In this document: positions 34,779-46,097 of the stretch, piece after piece | How positions within the stretch are numbered: the first letter of the stretch is position 1 | How the letters are laid out: every line of letters starts with the position of its first letter | DNA from: Cladorrhinum sp. PSN259 | Taxonomy: Eukaryota; Ascomycota; Sordariomycetes; Sordariales; Podosporaceae | Assembly: GCA_033725935.1 (NCBI GenBank) | Contig: MU867079.1 | Location: forward strand, 62,001-126,000 | Reading direction: 5' to 3' | Length of the DNA stretch: 64,000 nt | Notes under the pieces: model-generated | The model's database searches: none | The model's input: the letters and a program-made list of their open reading frames with translations, nothing else | What the model was told of the DNA's origin: nothing | Program-made: the position numbers and the translations under genes

Positions 34779-37700
34779 GTCACGCTTGAGGTTGTATCAT
34801 GAGAGCTAGGCGCCCTTTTAACGCCCAAAGTATCAAAGATTTTCTCCCAAGAGTCGACGTGAATGTGCGAATAATCACGTCCCTCCGCCCGCTGCTCATT
34901 ATACCAGTCTGATGTTGGCCTGAACGCATATTCCATCCGATCAGTGTGTGGCCCGTACTTAGACTTATTAATACGGGCCGCCTCGTAAAGCCTGTTCGTG
35001 CACTTTGAACGAGGTGAGCCAGAGCTGGTTAGCAACAAGCCTCGGGGCGGATGAAAGATGATGCGGGTGTCTTCATCCTCACTGAATTCGTCGTGATCGG
35101 TGTCAAGATCCATGTCCTCAGTTCCAGCATGTCGCGACGGTGAGCCTGCCGTTACCTTAAGCCCTGGCACCGACACCTTTCTAAATCCGGCCTTCCCCAT
35201 ATCTTCAGCTCTAACTGGCAGCAGTCTCTTAAAGGCAATCTTACTGCACAGGACAGCACTGATGAACTGAAAGACAAGGTCGATAGGGTAATCAGAGTCG
35301 CACTCTGGGGGCAGATGAAAACCTCCATAATATACTTTTGAAAGGTGTGCGCCCGCCCTTTTATCCGCTGCATGTTCGGCAAGATAGTCGATCAGGATGC
35401 GCTGCATGAAGGGCAGCTGTTCTTTGGTAATTCGCCGGGCATCCCCGAACCGAGCTTGTGCTGAAGGATCCCATATCAAGAGTTCGCGGCCCCAGCTCCA
35501 TGGCTTGACGTGCAGATTTTCTTGCCGCCAGATCGCTAGCCACGGATGGCGATCTGGATTTCGATTTCTGGGCGGGTTGTCAGGATCAAACTCCTCTTCG
35601 GTAGTATAGAAGTAGCCCATGTATGTGTGACATGAGAACTGGTCGTTAAAGTCGTGCGCAAAGCTGTGCCAATCCCTAATCCGATTGAAACGCATGTAAG
35701 GGTCTTGATAATGGTCCGCCATGGCTGGGCTCATCCATGAAACGACAAATCTGTTCAAAACCCATTGGTTCCTATCCCAAGCGGCCTTGTGCCGCTTCTC
35801 TAGACGACTCAGTTCATGGTTAAAAGACTCGGACCGTTCATTCTCTAGAATACGACTTCTGTATGACCAAGATTCCCGACGTCGTGGTCCAGTGGGAATT
35901 CCCGTGTCGTTGTTTCCAGTTTCAGCAGACTGGGGCTGTTGTGCGGCTTGCCCTAGCTTGGCAGCTTGGTTATTCTGCTCCTGAAATACTTCCATTACCG
36001 CGTCGGGGTCATTCAGAGTCATCTTGGAGTATTTAGGCACCTTTACCCATCGTTCAGACCTCTTAGATCCCTGTCGCTTGATAGTTTCACTAGAGCCAAC
36101 GACATAAAAGTTGCGGAACTGATCAGCTCGCAAACTTGTCCACCAGCCAAACCAGTTGACCAAGCTCTGCTCGTCGTTAGGATCAATACACTGATCAGCG
36201 TAGATGAGCGAGCACTTATCCTCAGCATCTCCATACAAACCGGCAAACTTGCGCTCCCGCATGTGATGCAGTTCGGCCGCCCGTGTGGCAGCAAGGAACC
36301 GGTCTGCACATTCCTGCTCGCTAAGCCCTTGCAGATTCTCTTCAATAGCGATTTGTTCCCGTGTTTGTGTGGCAAGCCGCTTCAACTCGCTTCGAGCATT
36401 ACGCTTCTCCCTAGCGAGCTCGAACAGGTAGTCATGGATGTTGAAGGCAGTAACCAACCGGAAGTCAACCGTCTTTGCCTTGTACGATAGAAACCAATCA
36501 ATGAACTCCTCTGCCCGCCGTGGCTCAGACACCAGAAAGCTTGGTGTAAGAAGAACCACAGTCCGGTGCGGAAAGAGTCGTGCCATCTGGAAGTCTCCTG
36601 GGGGGGCGGGTTCCTCAACAAGAGGCATTGACGGGTACATGGGGAATTGGTAGATGGGCTCTGCTAAGCACCAATATTCGTCCCTGTGGCTTGCCAGGTA
36701 GTAGGCCAGGTTTGGAAATCTTGCCAAACTCCAAGCGAGAATCTCATGAACGATGATAACTCCGGGTGTAGACGAAGAGTCCACAGTGCTGCGGAAGGCT
36801 GCCCAGCTACCGGGCCCATCGCTGCAGAAAATCTGACACTTGGGATCACAAGAACGTAGCCACTGACACAGAGTCATCAAGGCTTCTTGTCTTGCTTCCG
36901 GAATTGCCAAGAAGAAGACATGGCCGTTGGACCTATCCCCATGAGGCAGGAGCTGTTGGTAGTCAAAATTAAACAGGCGCTTCATCATAGCTCGCCTGTT
37001 GCGTTTGAGCCCGATGGCTTCCTCTGACTTCTTCTCTATTTTTATCGGTGGTGGTTCTGCACTGAAGGGCGGAAGTATACCAGCCAAGTCCACATTGGCG
37101 TCAAAGACGTAGAATCGAAGATGTGCCTCGGATACTCCTGCTGGTCCTGCCTGTTCCTGGCCTGGAAAGCTGACTGAATCCCACTCCTCACATTTTGTGG
37201 GATAAATCAGGATATGACAGTGTGATTGTACACTGTAGATGCCAATCAGTCGCGCTCTCAAGTACTTTGCAGCAACCTCGAGGGCTTGCGAGTCATCTTT
37301 AGGCAGAACTTGGCCCGTGGCTAAGGGCCTTGCAATCATTGCTTTTATCTTATCAATCGATGTCTGCACGAGGCAGGTATACTGGAACTCCAGCTTCTCT
37401 AGAGCTAGGAAATTCGCCAGTAATCCATCACGTGCAGTCGGACTGTCGGGTAGTCCGCTGAATAACACGTTGATAGGCGGAGACTGGCCAAAGATTACGG
37501 TCTTTGGAGATGTGAGATTTCCTACCGGCAAGCTGGACTTTTTCAGAGCCGTATCATGCCTGGCTGTAGATGGCCCTGCTTCTCGGGGAGTGCTATCGAT
37601 ATCCATAAGTTCAGGCTCCTCAACAAAAAGGGTTTCGCTCTCGTCTTCGTCGGGCACGCCGGCGAAGCGGACCGATTTCCTCTTCTTGGGTGGACGAGGC

Positions 37701-39025
37701 CGCGGTTCGGGTTGCTGCTCTTTTGATTCCGCGCCTACTGCTTGAACCGCCGCAGGAGAGAGGAGATCATTGCTGCTAGACCGTCTCGAATTTCCAGCAG
37801 AGGAAAGCGAATAGGGGCTCTGTGCGCGTTCCAAAGGGCTTTGAAGAGAATCCTTCGAAACTCGTCTTGACGCTGCAGGGCCTTGAGTAACTGGGAAAAG
37901 GCCCGCGGGTAGCTTTGAAGGATCAGGCGCAATATCCTCCTTCGAACGCGAGGCTAGATGAGCTTTCCTGAGATGGCGAGCTTTTTGAAAAAAATGTGGG
38001 GACTTTGATTCATTCGTCATTGCCTCCCTAAGGCTGGCTCGTTGCTTCGTAGTCTTCCCACTGGTAAAGATGTTACCGGTCGCATTAATGGCGCTCCTCT
38101 TCGCCTTCAACTGGGGAGCGAGTTTAGCTGTGCGACCCGTTAACTTTGCGGTGCCAGAGGACGCGAGTATCGCACTCGGAACGGGGGTTGACCCTTGCGT
38201 CTTTGATTTTAGCAAAAGTTCACCGTGATCTTTACTCGCCTTTCTGGCGGTTCCCTGGTACCCAGTCGTCGAGGGCTGCGTTGACTGGGTTTTCTTGGCC
38301 AGGGAAGACGCAGATGCTGCTGTGCTACGGCTACCCACTGTCTCTTGAACCTTGGCAGCTTTGTTCGAGACACTTGATCGGCGACTACCGGGACTCCGCT
38401 GAGGCGTTTCTTTAGTTCCGTCCTTCGGCGGTGATGCGGTACGCTTTGAAGGCCTTCCAACACCCCGCTGCTGTGTTGGCTGGCGTGGCTTGGTGGCGCT
38501 TGAAGCCTCGCCCGCAGAAAGCTCAACAGTTGCTGGTTCCCCCACTGCCTCATCATAGCTAGAGTCTTGATCGGAATCGTTGTGATGCGAGGGCGCAGGG
38601 CTTTCAGCTTCTCCAGACGGGTATACCACTAGAGGAAGTCCTAATCTCTTGCGCTTGGCGTTGCGGCGGCGATGACGTTCGTTTCTCGCTTGCGTCTCCC
38701 GTTGCTGGACTTCCTCCCAGAGACCGAGGTCAAACGGCTCCAACTTTCCCGCCTCAATTTCGGCTTTCTTCTTCTCCCATATATCCCTAAGTTCTTCGCC
38801 TAAGCCATCGGCAGGTTCCCACGTGCTCTGTTTGAGTTTGTCATAATCGACCCACTCGACAAGATAATACAGTCTACCATCCAACTCACTGACGCGCTCA
38901 GCGAGAATGTCCTCGACACCGTACTCCTTATCAGGATCATTCTCATCATCTGTATCTACCAAGTTGATTGGGTCCTCGTCGCTCTCGGCGCTAGATCGAG
39001 GAACGCCTCTCCGCTGGAACATCAT
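34769..39025 (-). CDS. Large chromodomain protein, candidate heterochromatin factor
   Basis: Single exon, 1,418 residues from the ATG at 39025 (an in-frame ATG at 39094 is also possible). Seen: an acidic start, then a chromodomain at about residues 34-75 (EYGVEDILAERV, YYLVEWVDYDKLKQSTWEP). Tyr35, Trp58 and Tyr61 match the aromatic cage that binds methyl-lysine. Then about 450 disordered, Ser/Lys-rich residues with many nuclear-localisation-like patches (PPKKRKSVRF). From about residue 530 a folded half follows: LIGIYSVQSHCHILIYP, NGHVFFLAIPEARQEALMTL, GVIIVHEILAWSLARFPNL, FPHRTVVLLTPSFLVSEPRR and further conserved-looking Trp-rich sequence. I cannot name that half; Chp1-like SPOC/PIN regions are a possibility. 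It ends at an in-frame TAG with 235 open codons beyond. Confidence 0.85.
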   Translation of the reverse strand: MMFQRRGVPRSSAESDEDPINLVDTDDENDPDKEYGVEDILAERVSELDGRLYYLVEWVDYDKLKQSTWEPADGLGEELRDIWEKKKAEIEAGKLEPFDLGLWEEVQQRETQARNERHRRRNAKRKRLGLPLVVYPSGEAESPAPSHHNDSDQDSSYDEAVGEPATVELSAGEASSATKPRQPTQQRGVGRPSKRTASPPKDGTKETPQRSPGSRRSSVSNKAAKVQETVGSRSTAASASSLAKKTQSTQPSTTGYQGTARKASKDHGELLLKSKTQGSTPVPSAILASSGTAKLTGRTAKLAPQLKAKRSAINATGNIFTSGKTTKQRASLREAMTNESKSPHFFQKARHLRKAHLASRSKEDIAPDPSKLPAGLFPVTQGPAASRRVSKDSLQSPLERAQSPYSLSSAGNSRRSSSNDLLSPAAVQAVGAESKEQQPEPRPRPPKKRKSVRFAGVPDEDESETLFVEEPELMDIDSTPREAGPSTARHDTALKKSSLPVGNLTSPKTVIFGQSPPINVLFSGLPDSPTARDGLLANFLALEKLEFQYTCLVQTSIDKIKAMIARPLATGQVLPKDDSQALEVAAKYLRARLIGIYSVQSHCHILIYPTKCEEWDSVSFPGQEQAGPAGVSEAHLRFYVFDANVDLAGILPPFSAEPPPIKIEKKSEEAIGLKRNRRAMMKRLFNFDYQQLLPHGDRSNGHVFFLAIPEARQEALMTLCQWLRSCDPKCQIFCSDGPGSWAAFRSTVDSSSTPGVIIVHEILAWSLARFPNLAYYLASHRDEYWCLAEPIYQFPMYPSMPLVEEPAPPGDFQMARLFPHRTVVLLTPSFLVSEPRRAEEFIDWFLSYKAKTVDFRLVTAFNIHDYLFELAREKRNARSELKRLATQTREQIAIEENLQGLSEQECADRFLAATRAAELHHMRERKFAGLYGDAEDKCSLIYADQCIDPNDEQSLVNWFGWWTSLRADQFRNFYVVGSSETIKRQGSKRSERWVKVPKYSKMTLNDPDAVMEVFQEQNNQAAKLGQAAQQPQSAETGNNDTGIPTGPRRRESWSYRSRILENERSESFNHELSRLEKRHKAAWDRNQWVLNRFVVSWMSPAMADHYQDPYMRFNRIRDWHSFAHDFNDQFSCHTYMGYFYTTEEEFDPDNPPRNRNPDRHPWLAIWRQENLHVKPWSWGRELLIWDPSAQARFGDARRITKEQLPFMQRILIDYLAEHAADKRAGAHLSKVYYGGFHLPPECDSDYPIDLVFQFISAVLCSKIAFKRLLPVRAEDMGKAGFRKVSVPGLKVTAGSPSRHAGTEDMDLDTDHDEFSEDEDTRIIFHPPRGLLLTSSGSPRSKCTNRLYEAARINKSKYGPHTDRMEYAFRPTSDWYNEQRAEGRDYSHIHVDSWEKIFDTLGVKRAPSSHDTTSSVTPI

Positions 39026-40575
39026 GACTGAGACGACTGATAGTCCGAAAGTATCAAGTGGAGAATGTATCTCATGTAACCTGAAACGAAACAAAGATTG
39101 GGGGTTGCTCCTTCAGATTGTTTTGTTGAAGATGCACTTGATCAAAGCGACGCCGGACGGGCACCAGCTCCCAATGAGATGAGAGGACTTTAGGATTGAT
39201 AACACCGGGAAATTTACGCTGCAGAAAACACGCGATGTTTTAGTTTTCGGGAATACGGCATGGAATTCTGAACCATTAATGCTTACTATGTGCGATTATT
39301 TCTTTCTTGTTTTATTGTGTCGGACAATCGACCGTTTGTAAGTTGTTGCGGGGCAACAACTGGCAGTTGAGTTGTTGTGGCCGTTTTTGGATGGTTTCTG
39401 GAAAGGTGGAAGAACCTCTCGCATTGGATAAATATCCAATCAGATCCAAGATTTTCACCCCGCCTGCAGTTTATTAGTATAGTGCCTTCCAGCCCAGCTT
39501 CCTAGGGGCCACTGCCACTGGTAGTGCTTGGGCAGCACGGGCAGTTGTGAACCATGAGGAAGGAAGGCACGTCACAACAAGGATAAGTTTAGCTAGATTT
39601 CTGACTAAAAAATGGAGTTTTATCATTGAACTGGAAATAAATTCTATCGTCATTTGAGACTAGAAAGTCCGAGGCCATGCTGACCATTCTCTTCTTTCAA
39701 GAATCATTACCTGCATAAAACCATTTAAAGGGTCTCTCCAGCTATCCATGGTCGATAGCAACATGACAGCATGTTCGGGTGGATGGTGTGGGAATCAGCT
39801 TAAACACGGGGAACACGCAAGAAGATGGATCATGAAAATATTCATGCAGCGCTGATAAGGTATTTTTGCCCCTGAAATTGATGCTTTGTCTTCCAACCCC
39901 TGTGGTTTGCATGTGGGGGAAGCCGACGCTAACCCGACTCCCTGCGTTCCAAACAACAGCAACCCGCTTCTAGCACGTGATCCCCCTTTGTCGTCTGCCC
40001 AGGTGGTCGTTCATAGAAAGAGTGGACTTTGCAGCTGGAGTTGGGAGTTTGAGAGGAGGTATGCTGGCGGGGATTTGGAGGTTCCCGAGAAATATATAGG
40101 GGGAGGTGGGAAAAGGTAAACAGGTAGACAACTTAAAGTAGGTACATATGTAACCGTAAAAGCTGTGGTGCAACCTGGAACCGACCACAAGGTACCTAAG
40201 GTAGGCACCTAATTAATTATTGACCGAAAGCCTAACGTTCTTTTCCATGGAAGTTGCCGCCTCAGGTTTTTCTGCTTCTATTATCATCTTAAACCCTTCG
40301 CCCATAATACAAGGCCTAAAAGGTTCTAAAACAGCCCCCCCAAAAAGTTAAAACACCGCCACTGTTCGTCAGCTGGGGACTCTCAACCAACCGCAAGCCG
40401 GCGACCCACTTGCTCGAAGCCGCACTGCCCTGCCTTACTTGACTCTTGGACCACTGCCTGGACATACATACACGACATCCATCTTTGTGCATTGCATCAA
40501 CCCCCATCGTCGTCAATCTCCCCACGAAAACGTCCTGATCCATTCCATTTCGCGCAAAAACTTCCCATCACAGCC
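39026..40575. other. Divergent intergenic region, chromodomain and Rab11 promoters
   Basis: 1.55 kb. Contains a GGTACCTAAGGTAGGCACCTA block near 40191-40211 of the AGGTACCT-like family and a pyrimidine-rich Rab11 leader. No gene seen. Confidence 0.5.
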
Positions 40576-41553
40576 ATGGCCAACGACGAGTATGATGTAA
40601 GCTTTTTTCCTGCGTCATCCCCACCGCTGCATCTTTGTCTCCCCTTTGGGGACCCATCCATGCTCGATCTGTGTCTCTTGTATACTCGTAATGGGCATTT
40701 GCGCTGACGATCCTGTTTGCTTCTAGTTCCTCTTCAAAGGTACCTACCAAGTCGCGCGAGAGAAATGTAACATCCAACGAGACAAACACAGCATGCTGAC
40801 TGCCTGCGCTATTCTAAACAGTGGTGTTGATCGGAGACTCTGGCGTCGGGAAGTCCAACCTTCTCAGTCGATTCACCCGCAATGAGTTCAACCTAGATTC
40901 CAAGTCGACTATCGGCGTCGAGTTCGCTACGAGATCGATCCAAGTCGACAATAAGACGATCAAGGCACAGATTTGGGATACCGCAGGCCAGGAACGGTAT
41001 CGCGCCATCACTTCTGCCTACTACCGGGGTGCTGTCGGTGCGCTGCTCGTCTACGACATCAGCAAGAACATTACGTACGAAAACGTGACACGGTGGCTGA
41101 AGGAACTGCGGGACCATGCCGATAACAACATCGTCATCATGTTGGTAGGAAACAAGAGCGATCTGCGACACCTCAGAGCTGTGCCCACCGACGATGCCAA
41201 GAACTTCGCCGGTAAGTTTGCGATACAGTCCGAAACGGGGACTTTGTAATAACTAACAAACAACCTTCCAGCCGAGAACCACCTTTCCTTTATCGAGACC
41301 TCTGCCCTCGATGCCACCAACGTTGAGCTTGCTTTCCAGAATATCCTGACCGGTACGTGGCCCGTTTTGGTCAATTACTTCAACATCAGAACTCAGACAC
41401 TGACAACTACTGCAAACAGAGATCTACAACATCGTGTCTACCAAGAGCTTCGCAGACGACGGCCCCGGCGGGAAATCAGACCCACACGTTGGCGGTGTCG
41501 ACCTCTCGTCGAGCGAGGAAGGGAAAAAGGGAGAGAAGACTGGCTGCTGTTAA
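40576..41553 (+). CDS. Rab GTPase of the Rab11/Ypt31 type
   Basis: Directs vesicles at the trans-Golgi and recycling endosome and in polarised secretion. Five exons (40576-40596, 40727-40739, 40822-41211, 41272-41352, 41420-41553) give 212 residues. Seen: GDSGVGKSN (P-loop), STIGVEFATRS (switch I), WDTAGQERYRAITSAYYRG (switch II), GNKSDLRHLRAV and ETSALDATNVE for guanine binding, and the C-terminal GCC for double prenylation. Exon 2 is only 13 nt. KNITYENVTRWLKELRDHAD and the ending fit Rab11 better than Rab8 or Rab1. Confidence 0.95.
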
Positions 41554-42717
41554 TGAGCGTGCGGCGGCAAGCAGCGATATTTGCAACTTTATGTCTGATA
41601 CGAAACGGGTGGGGAAACTATCCTATGGCCATGGGGTGGTGGGGGAGGGACGGTGGGAAATACGGATCTGTTGAACCTCACTTTGGGACGTCTTTTGGGG
41701 GGGGATTAAATTTCTCTTTTCCCTCGGTGGTTCGTTTTCTAGCTTGCTTTTGTTCTTCTGTTGTCCATTATCTGTGCCTTTTGGCTTTTTAGGGATCTTT
41801 TTTTATCACATGTGGAATGCTTTCCGAGCCATCATTTATGAATGGTTTACGAGGCAGTTAGATGAATGAACTTCGGGATAATACCTACCTTTTAATAACT
41901 TGCTGATGATCAAACGGGTATTACTTCAGTTCGTTGGGAGGGGATGTGTGATGTCAGATCGACTCTGCAGCACAGACCGATGCGAGACACACATACATGA
42001 ACACAAGGCTTGCCGTCACTCATGTGAGCAACATATCTCTAACAGGAGTACGGAAAAATTGGTTGTTGGGCCGCAAATACCTAGTAGAACTAAGTATTAC
42101 TTCCAGCAAAGCCACAACTTGTGTTTGTCTGTCTTGGTGCACAGCGTTTCCAATCTTGCCTATTCCGGGTCATGTGCGAAAAAGGTCCCGTATGCGCGGC
42201 CTGGAATAAATCACCAACTTTCATCTAGGAACTTTTTTTCTTTTTAATAGGGGCGCATTTTTTTTTAGGTCGTTTCAAGTTTCAGGCACACCTCTCAAAG
42301 AAGCCAAGCACGAGCTGGTCCAGGTACTCCAGGTGGGTGGAGGTGCCCGAGGGGGAGGGGAGACGGGAGTGGGGAGAGGCGGGATTGCCCCTCACACCGC
42401 CTTCCTGCTGAGCTTCCGTTTAACATAGCACGCTAAGATAAGCGGATTTGAGAGACCGCAGAATCTTATCTATGTGGGGCAGGTTGGATCGCAGGCCCAA
42501 AAAAAAGTTCGTCGCTTCTTGTGTCAATTCGCGAGAAAGTTGCGACAAGTTTAAGCAGCAAGCAAGCAAAGAAGGACCCGCCATTACACTTACCAACTTT
42601 TACTACCACCTATTGGTAACTTTGTGTGATCTTGACATAACCACCGACGTCGAATAAAATCAAGACAAAGACAGAAACAGACAAGCAACAAGAAAAAAAT
42701 TAAAAAGAAAGAAAAAA
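41554..42717. other. Intergenic region between Rab11 and Brx1
   Basis: 1.16 kb, T-rich at 41730-41820 and G/A-rich at 42330-42390. No gene seen. Confidence 0.5.
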
Positions 42718-43842
42718 ATGGCGGCAGTATACAAGTCGCTGTCGAAGACGACAAAGGCGGAGAAGGAGATTGATGGAGCAGGCGACAAGAATGGCGCTGC
42801 CAGCGTGAGGAGAAACAAGCAGAGGGTGTTGATTCTTTCTTCGAGGGGCGTTACCTACAGGTACGAAAATACACAGTCTCTAGGCATATTGAGAATTGGC
42901 GAACTGATTTAAAGTTGAAAAAAATAAAAAACAGACACCGACACCTCCTCAACGACCTCGCCTCGATGCTCCCCCACGGCAGAAAAGACGTCAAATTCGA
43001 CTCCAAATCCAAGCTCTACCAGCTCAACGAGCTCGCCGAGCTGTACAACTGCAACAACGTCATGTTCTTCGAGGCGAGAAAGGGCAAGGATCTCTACATG
43101 TGGTTCAGCAAGGTTCCCAATGGACCCACGATCAAGTTTCATGCTCAGAACTGTAAGTTCTAAACAAACAACACCCCTCATAAATGCGTTGCGAGGTGTG
43201 TGTGGGTAGTGTGAGTTGATACTGATTTGAATTATAAAAAAAACAGTGCACACAATGGAAGAACTTCACTTCACAGGAAACTGCCTCAAGGGCTCCCGGC
43301 CAGTCCTCTCCTTCGACGCCGCATTCGAGAGCGAACCACACCTCAAAGTCATCAAGGAGCTGTTCCTGCACATTTTCGGCGTCCCCGAGGGCGCGCGCAA
43401 GAGCAAACCTTTCATTGACCACGTCATGGGATTCAGCGTCGTGGACGGAAAGATATGGATTCGAAACTACGAGATCAGGGAGGTTGACAAGGTCAAGGGC
43501 GAGGGCGAGGGCGAGGAGAAGGACAACAGCGAAAGCAAGAAGAGGAAGCATTCCTCGGCCGAGAACGAGACGGACGTTAGCCTGGTTGAGATTGGACCGC
43601 GCTTCGTCCTGACGCCTATTATTATTCAAGAGGGAGCGTTTGGAGGTCCCATCATCTACGAGAACAAGCGGTTCATCTCGCCCAACCAGGTCCGGTCCGA
43701 CTTGCGCAAGGCGAAGGCGGGCAGACATAATGTCAGGCAAGAGCAGCAGCGGGATTCGCTTGCTAGGAGGAGGGGGCTTGGGTTGGAGGATGGTGAGAAT
43801 AAGGAGAGGGACGCTCTAGATACCCGGGAGGTGTTTGCTTAG
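42718..43842 (+). CDS. Ribosome biogenesis protein Brx1 (Brix domain)
   Basis: Nucleolar factor for 60S subunit assembly. Three exons (42718-42860, 42935-43152, 43247-43842) give 318 residues. Seen: VRRNKQRVLILSSRGVTYRH (start of the Brix domain), LLNDLASMLPHGRKDVKFDS, LNELAELYNCNNVMFFEARK, DLYMWFSKVPNGPTIKFHAQ, then LHFTGNCLKGSRPVLSFD, FIDHVMGFSVVDGKIWIRNY and FVLTPIIIQEGAFGGPIIYE. An acidic/basic insert (GEGEGEEKDNSESKKRKHS) is lineage-specific. Both introns interrupt the domain in frame. It ends at TAG, then 28 open codons of T-rich sequence. Confidence 0.95.
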
Positions 43843-44899
43843 GTTTCTTTCTTGCTTTTATTTGTCCTTTTGTTCGGTTTGCTTTATGAGAATGGGAAAA
43901 AAAAAGTCTTTTGTCAATTTATAATATGATGGGTTAATGTGATGGGATATCCCCTTTTTCTTAGCCTCCCGAAAATCAAGGCGCAATTGGTGTATTCTGG
44001 CAAACTGAGTTTTTATATATGGTCGGTATTTAGTGTATAACCAGTTTTCTGTAACCTATCCTGAGAGACATATTAAATATCGTTGTCGTCGCGATCTTTT
44101 GATTTATTCACATCACAACACCCCTGTCCCTGTTCGTATTGCCAAATGCATCCAAATCAATGCATCCCTCATCTCCACACTCTGGAGTTTTGGAGTTGAT
44201 GCATGTATTCGGGGGACAGACAGGGATCTTCGGATAAGACGTTGTCGCTTCTTTGGGACGGTTCCGCGGTCGGCACGATGATGGTGTTGTGTGTGTGACA
44301 CAGATCACGGGTGGTGACGTGCTGTTTTATTGTTGGGGGGACATTGAAAAGTTGGGGTAAAATGGTAATCTTATTTTAACCTTGGGGGGGTTGGATTGAC
44401 TCATCTCATTAATTCCAAGATAAACGTTAAGGTTTAAAAACAAATCGGTTTCTAATACTTTCTTTCCTTTAACCCTTTCTTCATCAAGTAAAACTTACAC
44501 AATATCTGCCGGTTTTTTAAATATTGTTTTCGACGAGTTTATTTCCGCACATCGAGACATGCGTGCTATTGATCCGTTTATGAAACGGTCCCGGCCGAGC
44601 ATAGGGAGCGTGGCGGCGGTGACCTTGATGACTTATACTCTTGATAACCCCAATGCCGGGGTTGATGTCCTTTGAACTTACTGAGGAAAAATCCTCGTCT
44701 CTTATTCTCAATAGAGAGAGAGAGAGAGAGAGCGCGCGCGACTGCGTGTCGTATACCTGGAATTTCAGGAGTCGAGTTTTACAAGGAGCGGGTTAGTCGC
44801 ATAAAAGGATTGTAAGCTTGTCTTAAGGGACCGGCTTCATTTCATCCAAACCAGTCCGGTAAGCCCCCTCTTCTGTTTTGCGTATCATCGGCTCACAGG
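43843..44899. other. Intergenic region with microsatellite
   Basis: 1.06 kb without a gene. Contains the AG/CG repeat listed separately and AT-rich stretches. Confidence 0.5.
44713..44740. repeat. (AG)10 followed by (CG)4 microsatellite
   Basis: Alternating AG for 20 bases passing directly into alternating CG for 8 bases, about 160 bases upstream of the F-box-like gene. Confidence 0.9.
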
Positions 44900-46097
44900 A
44901 TGACAGGCATTTACGTAGAGATGCCGGAGCAGGTTAAGGTGGTCATTGATGATCTCCCCGTCGAGATCATGGTCGAAGTGGCGTCCAACCTGGATTTTGC
45001 TTCATTCGACAACATGTTGTTGGTGAACAAGCGGCTCAGGAGCATTCTGGAGACTTACTGGGCTGTCATCCTCCGAAAGATCATTGAGGATGAATTCGAA
45101 CCAGATGATGGGTTCTTGGCTGCTTTGGACCATGGGCAGGTTACTTTTAAACACGGTGTTCAGTCGCTGGCGTCGGTAGAGGGTGGGATGCAATCGGCTT
45201 TAAGCTTCTGTCGCGTGGTGAAGCTGTGGGAGGGCGAGTTTCAGCGTCTGAGATTTTTTGATCTGCCTGCTGAACAGTGTCGGAGCTTTCTTCCACACGA
45301 GCTGCAAGGGCTGAGACAGGGGTTGTACATCTGGCGGAAGTATGCACTGCGTTTCCATCAAGGAAAGGGAAAGAGAAACCGGAATGTGCTGTGGCTAAAG
45401 GACATCGAGGATCGATGCAAATTTATGCGCCAATTTTCGGCGGCCCAGTTGGATGATGCCGGTGAGGTCTGGCACATTGTTAAGCTAGCTGTTGGGAGAG
45501 AGGTGTGTCCGTCGGTCAAGAGCGTGATGAAACAATCGGTACGCTGCCATTAGTTGACATGGTATTTGTTCAAGTCAAACGTTGCTAATATGAATGAGAC
45601 AGGGGAACACGCTTCGCAGAGCTGCGGCCGAACGCATCGGATGGGGAGAGGGTGCTGAGAATGATCATATTCTCTCCACTATCATGAGGCTACTTCCGGA
45701 GGATATACTTCACCTGCTTCTCTACCGACATCGATATGCCACCAAGACAAGCGTCATTCAGTTTGCGCGGATGAGGAACCCATGGTATGTTCATCCCATC
45801 TTGTCTTGATAGATCTTGCTTGACTGACAACTGCGGAACAGGATCGAAGAGAGCACAGAGACTCTGAGTTTTGCCTTGCGTGGTGTTGAGGATGAACCGG
45901 AGGAGACACTTGGCTTTGACTTGATAGACGAGCTTCTGGATCATGGAGGCGACCTCGTTGCCCTCGACGAAAGAGTTATGGAACTGGGCCTTGTATGTGA
46001 CTGGGACGATGACGAGATTGAGGGCGATATCGTCCCGACTGAGTCGTATGTCATTGGGGAGTTGAGGAAAGGGAGACTTGTTCCGAGCGGGTACTAA
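44900..46097 (+). CDS. F-box-like protein
   Basis: Three exons (44900-45538, 45603-45784, 45842-46097) give 358 residues. Seen: an N-terminal F-box-like motif at about residues 14-55 (IDDLPVEIMVEVASNLDFAS, then LLVNKRLRSILETYW), which in known proteins binds Skp1 in SCF ubiquitin ligases. The rest is helical with no WD40 or leucine-rich repeats: LSFCRVVKLWEGEFQRL, RQGLYIWRKYALRFHQ, ILSTIMRLLPEDILHLLLYR and an acidic tail CDWDDDEIEGD. Many Pezizomycotina have large families of such proteins with unknown targets. An ATG seven codons downstream (44921) is an alternative start. Confidence 0.75.
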
